Shown here: in pieces, positions 1 through 4,100 of the stretch
How positions within the stretch are numbered: position 1 is the first letter of the stretch
Layout of the letters: every line of letters starts with the position of its first letter
Source: an uncultured Candidatus Melainabacteria bacterium
GTDB taxonomy: Bacteria > Cyanobacteriota > Vampirovibrionia > Gastranaerophilales > Gastranaerophilaceae
Direction: 5' to 3'
DNA: 5,044 bases
Assembly (NCBI GenBank): GCA_946186335.1
Contig: CAMHMW010000128.1
Coordinates: 1-5,044 of the forward strand
Made by a program: the position numbers and the translations under genes
The notes under the pieces: model-generated
Databases searched by the model: none
The model's input: the letters and a program-made list of their open reading frames with translations, nothing else
Told to the model about the DNA's origin: nothing

Positions 1-33
1 TAGTTGTAGAAATAACATAAAGGAGAAATAAAA

Positions 34-291
34 ATGGCACATAAGAAAGGTATGGGATCTACCCGTAACGGTCGTGACTCCGAAGCGAAGCGTTTAGGCG
101 TTAAAAAATTCGGCGGCGAATCTGTTAAAGCAGGTAACATCCTTGTTCGTCAAAGAGGAACAAAAATTCATCCCGGAAACAATGTAGGTATCGGTTCTGA
201 TGATACTTTATTTGCATTGATTGACGGAACTGTTAAATTTGAACCGCACAGACGTGACAGAAAACAGGTCAGCGTTTACGCAGCTCAATAG
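34..291 (+). CDS. rpmA: 50S ribosomal protein bL27
   Basis: Small basic protein of the large ribosomal subunit; in bacteria its N-terminal tail reaches toward the peptidyl-transferase centre and helps place tRNA. The 85-residue product has the normal family length and opens MAHKKGMGSTRNGRDS, followed by RLGVKKFGGE and the RQRGTKIHPGNNVGIG core, which is diagnostic of bL27. It begins directly at MAHKKG, so it lacks the cleavable N-terminal extension that Firmicutes bL27 carries and the Prp protease removes; this is the cyanobacterial/proteobacterial form. A good Shine-Dalgarno (aaaggag, about 20-26) sits 7 nt before the ATG. rplU is the usual upstream partner, but only 33 nt of upstream sequence is visible. 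The gene ends at a strong hairpin terminator, so it is probably last in its transcript. Identification is near certain. Confidence 0.98.
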   Translation: MAHKKGMGSTRNGRDSEAKRLGVKKFGGESVKAGNILVRQRGTKIHPGNNVGIGSDDTLFALIDGTVKFEPHRRDRKQVSVYAAQ

Positions 292-303
292 TTAAAAAAT
301 AAA

Positions 304-341
304 TAAAAAAAGAGTGACTCATCAGAGTCACTCTTTTTTTA
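304..341. terminator. Bidirectional intrinsic terminator between rpmA and the 89-residue gene
   Basis: A perfect GC-containing stem gagtgactc (312-320) pairs with gagtcactc (325-333) around the 4-nt loop atca. It is extended by seven A (305-311) facing seven T (334-340). Reading + gives hairpin then T7, which ends rpmA. Reading - also gives hairpin then T7, which ends the convergent gene whose stop lies at 354-356. One element therefore serves both convergent genes. Confidence 0.93.
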
Positions 342-353
342 TTTTGCTAATAT

Positions 354-623
354 TTATATCTCAGCGGTTTCTTCAATTGCTCCGCCCATCAGCGCACCTT
401 TTATCACAAGTTGTACCTGATGCGTGTTATATTCAAAATCAGGGACATCTGCAAAATGTTTTTCAAGTGCCGCTATTCTCGGGTTTTCAACAGTCACCCC
501 GACACCCGTTGTGTCAACATTACCGGTAATTATAGCCGATTTTATGCCGTTATCAGCCTTGCCGACTTTATTTAATATAAGATTTAAAACCTTACTTACG
601 TGATCTGAACCTGTTACTTTCAT
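354..623 (-). CDS. Conserved-looking hypothetical protein, 89 residues
   Basis: I do not recognise this family. The 89-residue product is soluble, with no signal peptide or membrane segment. Residues 5-20 (GSDHVSKVLNLILNKV) look like an amphipathic helix. A beta-rich stretch follows (IKSAIITGNVDTTGVGVTVENP, about 27-48), then a helix (RIAALEKHFADV, 49-60) and a hydrophobic strand QVQLVIKGALMGG (69-81). The start is supported by a ggagag Shine-Dalgarno 7-8 nt upstream on the minus strand. It follows rqcP on the same strand after an 86-nt gap with no convincing terminator, so the two may be co-transcribed. It shares the terminator at 304-341. Codon use resembles its neighbours, and strong RBS plus terminator support a real gene. 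Function unknown. Confidence 0.8.
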   Translation of the reverse strand: MKVTGSDHVSKVLNLILNKVGKADNGIKSAIITGNVDTTGVGVTVENPRIAALEKHFADVPDFEYNTHQVQLVIKGALMGGAIEETAEI

Positions 624-709
624 AAGCGCTCTCCATTATTACTCTCTATAATTAAATAAAGAGTTTTGAAAAGTCTTAATTTCAAAGTTAAAAGATTTCG
701 TTACAAAAC

Positions 710-955
710 TTAATTTAATAATTCATACAAAGTTGAGGCTTCCTGAACGCTTACATTACCTGTCGGAACGTTTAAAATCTTTGCTTTCACCGTACGGTTT
801 GCATATTCAATTGTTATAATATCACCCGCTTTTACCTGTTTTGCAGGTTTTGAAGGGTTATCATTTATAAATACCCTGCCCATCTCGGAAACTTCATTGG
901 CAACCGTTCTGCGCTTTATTAAACGTGAAACTTTTAAAAACTTATCTAATCTCAT
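710..955 (-). CDS. rqcP: S4-domain RNA-binding protein RqcP (YabO/Hsp15-like)
   Basis: The 81-residue protein is almost entirely one S4 RNA-binding domain. It opens MRLDKFLKVSRLIKRRT, which matches my memory of Bacillus subtilis YabO/RqcP nearly residue for residue, and continues with the S4 signature (RVFIND.N..KPAKQVKAGDIITI, about 27-49). In Firmicutes RqcP binds obstructed 50S subunits with RqcH and supports Ala-tailing of stalled nascent chains; E. coli Hsp15 is the distant relative. Basic residues R2, R11, K14, R15 and R16 lie on the expected RNA-binding face. The family length (about 80-90) fits. The Shine-Dalgarno is weak (aggcagg, minus strand, about 961-967). It is transcribed divergently from the metallophosphoesterase from a 76-bp intergenic region. 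RqcH is not in the window, so pathway membership is inferred from homology. Confidence 0.92.
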   Translation of the reverse strand: MRLDKFLKVSRLIKRRTVANEVSEMGRVFINDNPSKPAKQVKAGDIITIEYANRTVKAKILNVPTGNVSVQEASTLYELLN

Positions 956-974
956 TTTTACCTGCCTTAACAGA

Positions 975-983
975 ATTATACCA
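975..983 (-). promoter_or_regulatory. Extended -10 promoter for rqcP
   Basis: On the minus strand the sequence TGG-TATAAT is a consensus extended -10 (TATAAT at 980-975, TG at 983-982). I see no good -35, which an extended -10 can tolerate. Transcription would begin near 968, leaving a leader of roughly 13 nt. It faces the promoter at 998-1006, whose -10 is centred 26 bp away. Confidence 0.55.
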
Positions 984-997
984 CAGTGAAAATTTTA

Positions 998-1006
998 TGA
1001 TATAAT
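998..1006 (+). promoter_or_regulatory. Extended -10 promoter for the metallophosphoesterase gene
   Basis: TGA-TATAAT gives a perfect extended -10 (TATAAT at 1001-1006). The best -35 candidate (TTATAC, 976-981) is poor and spaced 19 bp away. The start point would be near 1013, just ahead of the purine-rich gggag Shine-Dalgarno (1015-1019), giving a leader of about 20 nt. Confidence 0.6.
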
Positions 1007-1031
1007 AGCAGAGAGGGAGAAGTTAGTTTCT

Positions 1032-1853
1032 ATGAAAAAGTTTTTATTATTTATATTTGCATTTATACTGCTTTTAAGTTCAAAAGCATACGCTGAAACA
1101 ATCAAGTTTATACAGGTTACTGATGTTCACCTGTCAGCGGATAACGAATTTTCAAAAAAAGAATTTAAAAGCGCGATTAAAGATATTAATAATCAGCCGA
1201 ATATCGCATTTGTCGTATTTACGGGTGACAACATAAACGAGCCGAATGTAAAAAATTTGAAAACATTTTTATCAATAGCAGGGAAACTAAAAGTTCCTTA
1301 TTATATAGTTTTGGGAAATCACGACGTTTATAAATCTGGTGGTTTATCAAAAGTACGTTATTTTGAAATCATAAGACAAAAAAACATATTTTTCCCCCAA
1401 AGAAAGCCTAATTACAAATTTTCAAAGAACAGATTTAATTTCTTTATTGTTGACGGTGCAAAAGAAATAATCCCGGGACCTGTCGGATATTACAAAGAAG
1501 ATACTCTGAAATGGCTGGATAAACAGTTATCAAAAAGCAAAAAAAGACCTGCCGTAATATTCCAGCACTACCCGCTGGTTTATCCGGAAGATTCCGAAAA
1601 ACGTCTAAAAACTCACAAAACATACAAATCGGAAGAATATCTTGAAATGCTGAACAAACATGATAATGTTCTGGCTGTTATTTCGGGACACTTTCACACA
1701 AATTCGGAAAATATGCAAAACGGGGTTTACCACATATCAACACCATCTATGGCAGGTATTCCTCATTCATACAAAATCATTGATATTGTAACAACAAAAG
1801 AATTTTCTCCGATTATATACACTCAACTGAGAGAATTTGATGTTGATGATTAA
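1032..1853 (+). CDS. Exported calcineurin-like metallophosphoesterase
   Basis: The 273-residue product is a metal-dependent phosphoesterase of the calcineurin-like superfamily. All five motif blocks are visible: D31-V-H33, G65-D66-N67, G95-N96-H97-D98, H179 (QHYPL) and G219-H-F-H222. These supply the dinuclear metal site and catalytic residues. Residues 1-21 form a Sec signal peptide: basic MKK, hydrophobic core FLLFIFAFILLL, and a probable AYA|ET cleavage. The protein should therefore act outside the cytoplasmic membrane, with no lipobox and no second membrane segment. The substrate cannot be read from sequence; nucleotides, phosphodiesters or wall/lipid phosphates are possible. The Shine-Dalgarno gggag sits 12 nt before ATG, rather far, but the signal peptide fixes this start. 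Its stop overlaps the stop of the convergent downstream gene by 4 nt, with no terminator hairpin between. Confidence 0.93.
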   Translation: MKKFLLFIFAFILLLSSKAYAETIKFIQVTDVHLSADNEFSKKEFKSAIKDINNQPNIAFVVFTGDNINEPNVKNLKTFLSIAGKLKVPYYIVLGNHDVYKSGGLSKVRYFEIIRQKNIFFPQRKPNYKFSKNRFNFFIVDGAKEIIPGPVGYYKEDTLKWLDKQLSKSKKRPAVIFQHYPLVYPEDSEKRLKTHKTYKSEEYLEMLNKHDNVLAVISGHFHTNSENMQNGVYHISTPSMAGIPHSYKIIDIVTTKEFSPIIYTQLREFDVDD

Positions 1854-2182
1854 TGCTTTTTAAAGACATTTTTTATTTTACCGAAAACGGACTTACATAA
1901 AGCACCAAATTTTTTACGGAAGATTATTGCGGTTGTAATAAGAGCAATGATGCCAAGTGCAACAAACCAACCCTTTTTGCTTTTAGGCTTTTTAATCAAT
2001 CTGTCGTGTTCTTTCTGGGTTTGATAAATGTCATACTGAATATCATTATATTCGCGGTTTGCCTGCGCATTTGTATATAAAACCCTGTTCGGAAGTTTAT
2101 CCGGCGCAGAAATAACACCCACAGCGGGTTTGTCGCCGTAGTGCATATTGCTGTTTGCGGGATTTGTCACTTCTACTACCAT
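1850..2182 (-). CDS. Hypothetical single-pass membrane protein, 110 residues
   Basis: I do not recognise the family. The first 70 residues are polar and without a signal peptide. A Lys-rich patch (KKPKSKKG, about 64-71) precedes one clear membrane helix (WFVALGIIALITTAIIF, about 72-88). A short basic tail follows (RKKFGALCKSVFGKIKNVFKKH), which could form an amphipathic helix. Positive charge on both sides makes the topology ambiguous. No proper Shine-Dalgarno precedes the ATG; the nearest purine run (aagg) is about 17 nt away. Met13 (MHYGDKP) is an alternative start but has no better signal. The gene converges on the metallophosphoesterase with a 4-nt stop overlap at 1850-1853, and is divergent from rplJ. 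Coherent composition and the transmembrane segment argue for a real gene. Confidence 0.72.
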   Translation of the reverse strand: MVVEVTNPANSNMHYGDKPAVGVISAPDKLPNRVLYTNAQANREYNDIQYDIYQTQKEHDRLIKKPKSKKGWFVALGIIALITTAIIFRKKFGALCKSVFGKIKNVFKKH

Positions 2183-2201
2183 ATATCTATAAAAACCAAA
2201 C

Positions 2202-2230
2202 CTTATGAAAAATTGCCGAATTTTTGTAAA
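2202..2230 (-). promoter_or_regulatory. Possible promoter for the 110-residue membrane protein gene
   Basis: On the minus strand TTTACA (2230-2225) and CATAAG (2207-2202) are separated by 17 bp, with 5/6 and 4/6 matches to the sigma-70 consensus. Transcription would start near 2195, giving a leader of about 13 nt without a Shine-Dalgarno. The region is AT-rich, so a chance match is possible. Confidence 0.3.
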
Positions 2231-2246
2231 TAATTATTACCACCAC

Positions 2247-2274
2247 TTGATTTCAAAAATTTTTATTGTAGTAT
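2247..2274 (+). promoter_or_regulatory. Probable promoter of the rplJ-rplL operon
   Basis: TTGATT (2247-2252) and TAGTAT (2269-2274) are 16 bp apart, each with a 4/6 match. The predicted start near 2281 falls right at the 5' edge of the L10 leader structure (first paired base 2283), which supports the assignment more than the boxes themselves do. Confidence 0.5.
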
Positions 2275-2280
2275 GAATAT

Positions 2281-2380
2281 ACAGACCGCAGACAATTAGC
2301 GGGTTGGCATATAGAAATCGGGCTTCGCCTTGTATTATGTAATATGCACAACCCTTAATAAGCCAGCTAATCGAGGTTTT
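2281..2380 (+). promoter_or_regulatory. L10-type ribosomal protein leader RNA (autoregulatory)
   Basis: The untranslated leader of rplJ folds as an L10 leader, the mRNA site bound by the L10(L12)n complex for autoregulation. Pairings I can read are agacc 2283-2287 with ggttt 2375-2379 (P1), attagc 2295-2300 with gctaat 2366-2371, gggttg 2301-2306 with caaccc 2349-2354, and gcatat 2307-2312 with atatgc 2342-2347 (A2348 bulged). An apical ggc-ttc-gcc hairpin lies at 2321-2329. The internal loop gcagaca (2288-2294) opposite cga (2372-2374), and the 11-nt bulge ttaataagcca (2355-2365), lie where conserved protein-binding loops are expected. The ACCGCAGAC...CCTTAATA...CGAGGT wording resembles Firmicutes L10 leaders as I remember them. 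It sits directly before an intrinsic terminator, as in Bacillus. Confidence 0.88.
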
Positions 2381-2425
2381 ACACGAAAGATAAATAGCTT
2401 AAATATTGATTTATGTGTAAGATTT
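2374..2425 (+). promoter_or_regulatory. Predicted antiterminator helix of the rplJ leader
   Basis: The segment aggttttacac (2374-2384) can pair with gtgtaagattt (2415-2425) over 11 positions: eight Watson-Crick and three G-U. Its 5' arm includes the 3' strand of leader helix P1 (2375-2379), and its 3' arm includes the 5' strand of the terminator (2419-2428). It therefore cannot coexist with either. This is the geometry of an anti-antiterminator switch: protein-stabilised P1 frees the terminator. Confidence 0.7.
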
Positions 2426-2456
2426 TGCGGTGAACTAAGAAAGCAAAATCTTTTTT
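2419..2456 (+). terminator. Attenuator (intrinsic terminator) in the rplJ leader
   Basis: A perfect 10-bp stem, aagattttgc (2419-2428) with gcaaaatctt (2443-2452), closes a 14-nt loop and runs into six T (2451-2456). It lies 67 nt before the rplJ start, so it can stop transcription before the operon. The stem has only three G-C pairs, which suits a conditional rather than absolute terminator. Confidence 0.82.
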
Positions 2457-2488
2457 AGTTGCAAAAATCAGGTCGATAAAAAACAGAC

Positions 2489-2517
2489 TGGGAAATTTTC
2501 CCAAAAGTACAAAGGAG
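2489..2517 (+). promoter_or_regulatory. Small hairpin and Shine-Dalgarno before rplJ
   Basis: A short hairpin tgggaa/ttccca (2489-2494 with 2498-2503, loop att) is followed by a strong Shine-Dalgarno aaaggag (2511-2517), 5 nt before the ATG. The hairpin leaves the ribosome binding site open. It may only insulate the site, and no regulatory role is shown. Confidence 0.45.
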
Positions 2518-2522
2518 CAAAA

Positions 2523-3044
2523 ATGGCAACAAAAGCATTTAAAACAGAAAAAATAGATGCAATTAAGGCAAAAATTGAAAAGGCTCAGGTCGCAATTATT
2601 ACGGAATACAAAGGTTTGTCTGTTGAAGAAATCACAAAATTAAGACGTGAACTTCAAAAAGGCGGCGGTGACTATATGGTTACCAAAAACACCCTTGCAA
2701 AAATCGCAATCAAAGGAACTGATTACGAAGCATTAGCCGAAAAATTGACAGGACCTGTTGCTCTTGCTTTCGGTTTTGAAGATCCGGTAAGTCCCGCAAA
2801 AGCAGTTGCTCAATTTATCAAAGAAACCAAAAAATGCGAAATTATTGGTGCAGTATTGGATGGTAAATTGTTAGATGCGAAGGAAACAAAGGCTTTGGCA
2901 AATCTTCCTTCAAAAACAGAACTTTATGCGAAATTACTTGGTTCAATCAATTCACCGGCATCAGGTATTGTTGGTTCTATCAACGCAGTTATGTCACAAC
3001 TTACAAGAACTATGGCTGCTGTTAGAGACCAAAAAGCAGCATAA
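2523..3044 (+). CDS. rplJ: 50S ribosomal protein uL10
   Basis: uL10 is the base of the ribosomal stalk: its N-terminal domain binds 23S rRNA near uL11, and its C-terminal helix carries bL12 dimers. The 173-residue product has normal length. Visible family features are IITEYKGLSVEEITKLRRELQ (about 25-45), the VTKNTLAKIA motif (53-62), GPVALAF (77-83) and a PAKAV.QF helix (91-98). The LPSKTELYAKLLGSIN segment (128-143) leads into the long C-terminal helix (about 144-170) that binds bL12. The NLPSK..L wording resembles cyanobacterial uL10. The ATG follows aaaggag at 5 nt. It is first in an rplJ-rplL operon with an attenuator-bearing leader. rplK and rplA, the usual upstream genes, are absent here. 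Confidence 0.97.
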   Translation: MATKAFKTEKIDAIKAKIEKAQVAIITEYKGLSVEEITKLRRELQKGGGDYMVTKNTLAKIAIKGTDYEALAEKLTGPVALAFGFEDPVSPAKAVAQFIKETKKCEIIGAVLDGKLLDAKETKALANLPSKTELYAKLLGSINSPASGIVGSINAVMSQLTRTMAAVRDQKAA

Positions 3045-3089
3045 TGTTTTATTAACATAATAAAACAGATCCTGAATCAAGTTCAGGGT
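3045..3089 (+). repeat. Two consecutive hairpins between rplJ and rplL
   Basis: Immediately after the rplJ stop, tgttttatt (3045-3053) pairs perfectly with aataaaaca (3059-3067) around a 5-nt loop. Next, atcctgaa (3069-3076) pairs with ttcagggt (3082-3089), one G-U included, around tcaag. Neither is followed by a T run, so they are not typical terminators. They could serve as an mRNA processing or stability element that lets rplL, needed in several copies per ribosome, be expressed above rplJ. The second hairpin could also be a small dispersed palindrome. Confidence 0.6.
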
Positions 3090-3137
3090 AACAATTAAAA
3101 AGTACAAAACAAAAAATTAAAATAAAGGAGAAAAACA

Positions 3138-3518
3138 ATGAGTGTAGAATCTATTTTAGAATCAATTGAAAAATTAACATTATTAGAAGCAGCTGAATTA
3201 GTAAAAGCTATGGAAGAAAAATTCGGCGTATCAGCAGCAGCTCCGGTAGCAGTTGCAGCAGCAGTTCCCGCAGCAGCAGGCGCAGCAGCAGCAGACGATG
3301 CAGATGCAGAAGTTTCTGTTGTATTAGCATCAGTTCCGGCTGATAAGAAAATCGCTGTATTAAAAGAAGTTAGAACTTTGACAGGCTTAGGTTTGAAAGA
3401 AGCTAAAGACTTAGTTGAAGCAGCTCCTAAAGCAGTTAAAGAAAACATCAAGAAAGACGAAGCTGAATCTATCAAGAAAACTCTTGAAGCAGCTGGTGCT
3501 GTTGTTGAAATCAAGTAG
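3138..3518 (+). CDS. rplL: 50S ribosomal protein bL7/bL12
   Basis: bL12 forms the mobile stalk dimers that recruit and stimulate GTPase factors (EF-Tu, EF-G, IF2). The 126-residue product has the full architecture: an N-terminal dimerisation domain (about 1-32, ILESIEKLTLLEAAELVKAMEEKFGV), an Ala-rich flexible hinge (about 33-57) and the C-terminal factor-binding domain (58-126). The factor-binding residues known from E. coli K65, I69, K70, R73 and K84 correspond to K71, L75, K76, R79 and K90 and are all kept. VPADKKIAVLKEVR and TGLGLKEAKDLVE are typical, closest by eye to cyanobacterial bL12. The Shine-Dalgarno aaaggag lies 7 nt before ATG. A strong terminator follows, so rpoB-rpoC do not belong to this operon. 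Confidence 0.98.
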   Translation: MSVESILESIEKLTLLEAAELVKAMEEKFGVSAAAPVAVAAAVPAAAGAAAADDADAEVSVVLASVPADKKIAVLKEVRTLTGLGLKEAKDLVEAAPKAVKENIKKDEAESIKKTLEAAGAVVEIK

Positions 3519-3539
3519 TTTGATTTTTCACACAGATTT

Positions 3540-3570
3540 AAAAAGGACGGTTTTACAACCGTCCTTTTTT
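3540..3570 (+). terminator. Intrinsic terminator of the rplJ-rplL operon
   Basis: A 12-bp perfect stem, aaaaggacggtt (3541-3552) with aaccgtcctttt (3557-3568), has a 4-nt ttac loop and a run of six T (3565-3570). It starts 22 nt after the rplL stop. It separates rplL from the bL12-like gene at 3660. Confidence 0.93.
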
Positions 3571-3625
3571 ATTGCCGTACAAACAGAGTATTTTTACCCC
3601 AAACCGATTGCCCTGTTCATAAAGA

Positions 3626-3650
3626 TATGATAACCTTAGAATGAAGGAGA
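3626..3650 (+). promoter_or_regulatory. Possible -10 box and strong Shine-Dalgarno of the bL12-like gene
   Basis: TATGAT (3626-3631) is a 5/6 match to a -10, but I find no matching -35 at normal spacing, so the promoter is tentative. The ribosome binding site gaaggaga (3643-3650) is strong and lies 9 nt before the ATG at 3660, supporting that start. Readthrough from rplJ-rplL is the alternative source of transcript. Confidence 0.35.
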
Positions 3651-3659
3651 ATCTGAATT

Positions 3660-4034
3660 ATGATTACAGCATTATTATACGGAGCAATAGCTACAACAAT
3701 TTTGGGACTTGTTGGGAAATATGCAGAAAAGCACTATTCAAACGTAACTGTTGGAGATGCTGTTATCGCACTCCAATCAGCATTTGCACTAATAAATAAC
3801 CGCTACACAATTCAAAAAACAACAGGAAGAAGAAAACTTGTTCTTGTAAATCACGGGGAAAACCGAGCAACAGTTCTGGCAACCCTGCGTCAGATAACAG
3901 GTGTCGGATATTATACTGCGCAAAATATGGTGAACCGCACCCCCTCAATTATTATGACTAACGTTTCTGATAAAGAAGCCGCACTCACAAAACAGGCTCT
4001 TGAATTTGTCGGGGCAAAATGCGAAATCAAATAA
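3660..4034 (+). CDS. Membrane-anchored bL12 C-terminal-domain-like protein
   Basis: The 124-residue product begins with one hydrophobic segment (residues 1-19, ITALLYGAIATTILGLVG) with no cleavage site. K20 and K24 follow, which by the positive-inside rule suggests a signal anchor with a cytoplasmic C-terminus. After a linker (about 25-57), residues 58-124 align with the CTD of the bL12 just upstream: VL at 72-73, R77, TG.G (80-83), A87, V91, P95, DKEA (104-107) and a GAKCEIK ending against bL12's GAVVEIK. The bL12 dimerisation domain and Ala-rich hinge are missing, so it should not join the stalk through uL10. The factor-contact positions equal to E. coli K65, K70, R73 and K84 read R69, A74, R77 and Q88, so only half the basic surface remains. 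ClpS shares this fold and is an alternative frame of reference. Function unknown; a terminator lies on each side. Confidence 0.85.
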   Translation: MITALLYGAIATTILGLVGKYAEKHYSNVTVGDAVIALQSAFALINNRYTIQKTTGRRKLVLVNHGENRATVLATLRQITGVGYYTAQNMVNRTPSIIMTNVSDKEAALTKQALEFVGAKCEIK

Positions 4035-4054
4035 AATAACTGATTTATACAAAT

Positions 4055-4084
4055 AAAAAGAGGTCGGTTAATACCGACCTCTTT
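4055..4084. terminator. Bidirectional terminator between two convergent genes
   Basis: A perfect 12-bp stem, aaagaggtcggt (4057-4068) with accgacctcttt (4073-4084), closes the loop taat. On the minus strand the hairpin is followed by T5 (complement of 4055-4059), making it a good terminator for the winged-helix gene. On the plus strand the T run is only three, so it is weaker for the bL12-like gene. Confidence 0.87.
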
Positions 4085-4100
4085 AAGTTACAAACAACTT

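Noticed and set aside
1..3. TAG at the window start as a stop codon of an upstream rplU
   Set aside because: Attractive because rplU often precedes rpmA, but three bases cannot support it.
314..529. Plus-strand open frame beginning inside the rpmA terminator
   Set aside because: It starts in the hairpin, has no ribosome binding site and overlaps the better-supported minus-strand gene.
665..686. 7-bp inverted repeat tttgaaa-N8-tttcaaa between rqcP and the hypothetical gene
   Set aside because: AT-rich, with no T tract in the right place and no matching copy elsewhere in the window; chance is likely, although an operator cannot be excluded.
2875..3060. Plus-strand frame overlapping the end of rplJ
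   Set aside because: Out-of-frame shadow of a certain ribosomal gene, without a ribosome binding site. The frames at 3415-3630 and 3763-3948 fail for the same reason.
3201..3320. Short-period repeats suggesting a CRISPR or satellite array
   Set aside because: They are GCA codons of the bL12 hinge; there are no spacers and no cas genes.
3095..3514. Minus-strand open frame of 139 codons across rplL
   Set aside because: It is the antisense shadow of rplL; the Ala-rich hinge gives a stop-poor reverse frame. It has no ribosome binding site and is Ala/Ser/Thr low-complexity.
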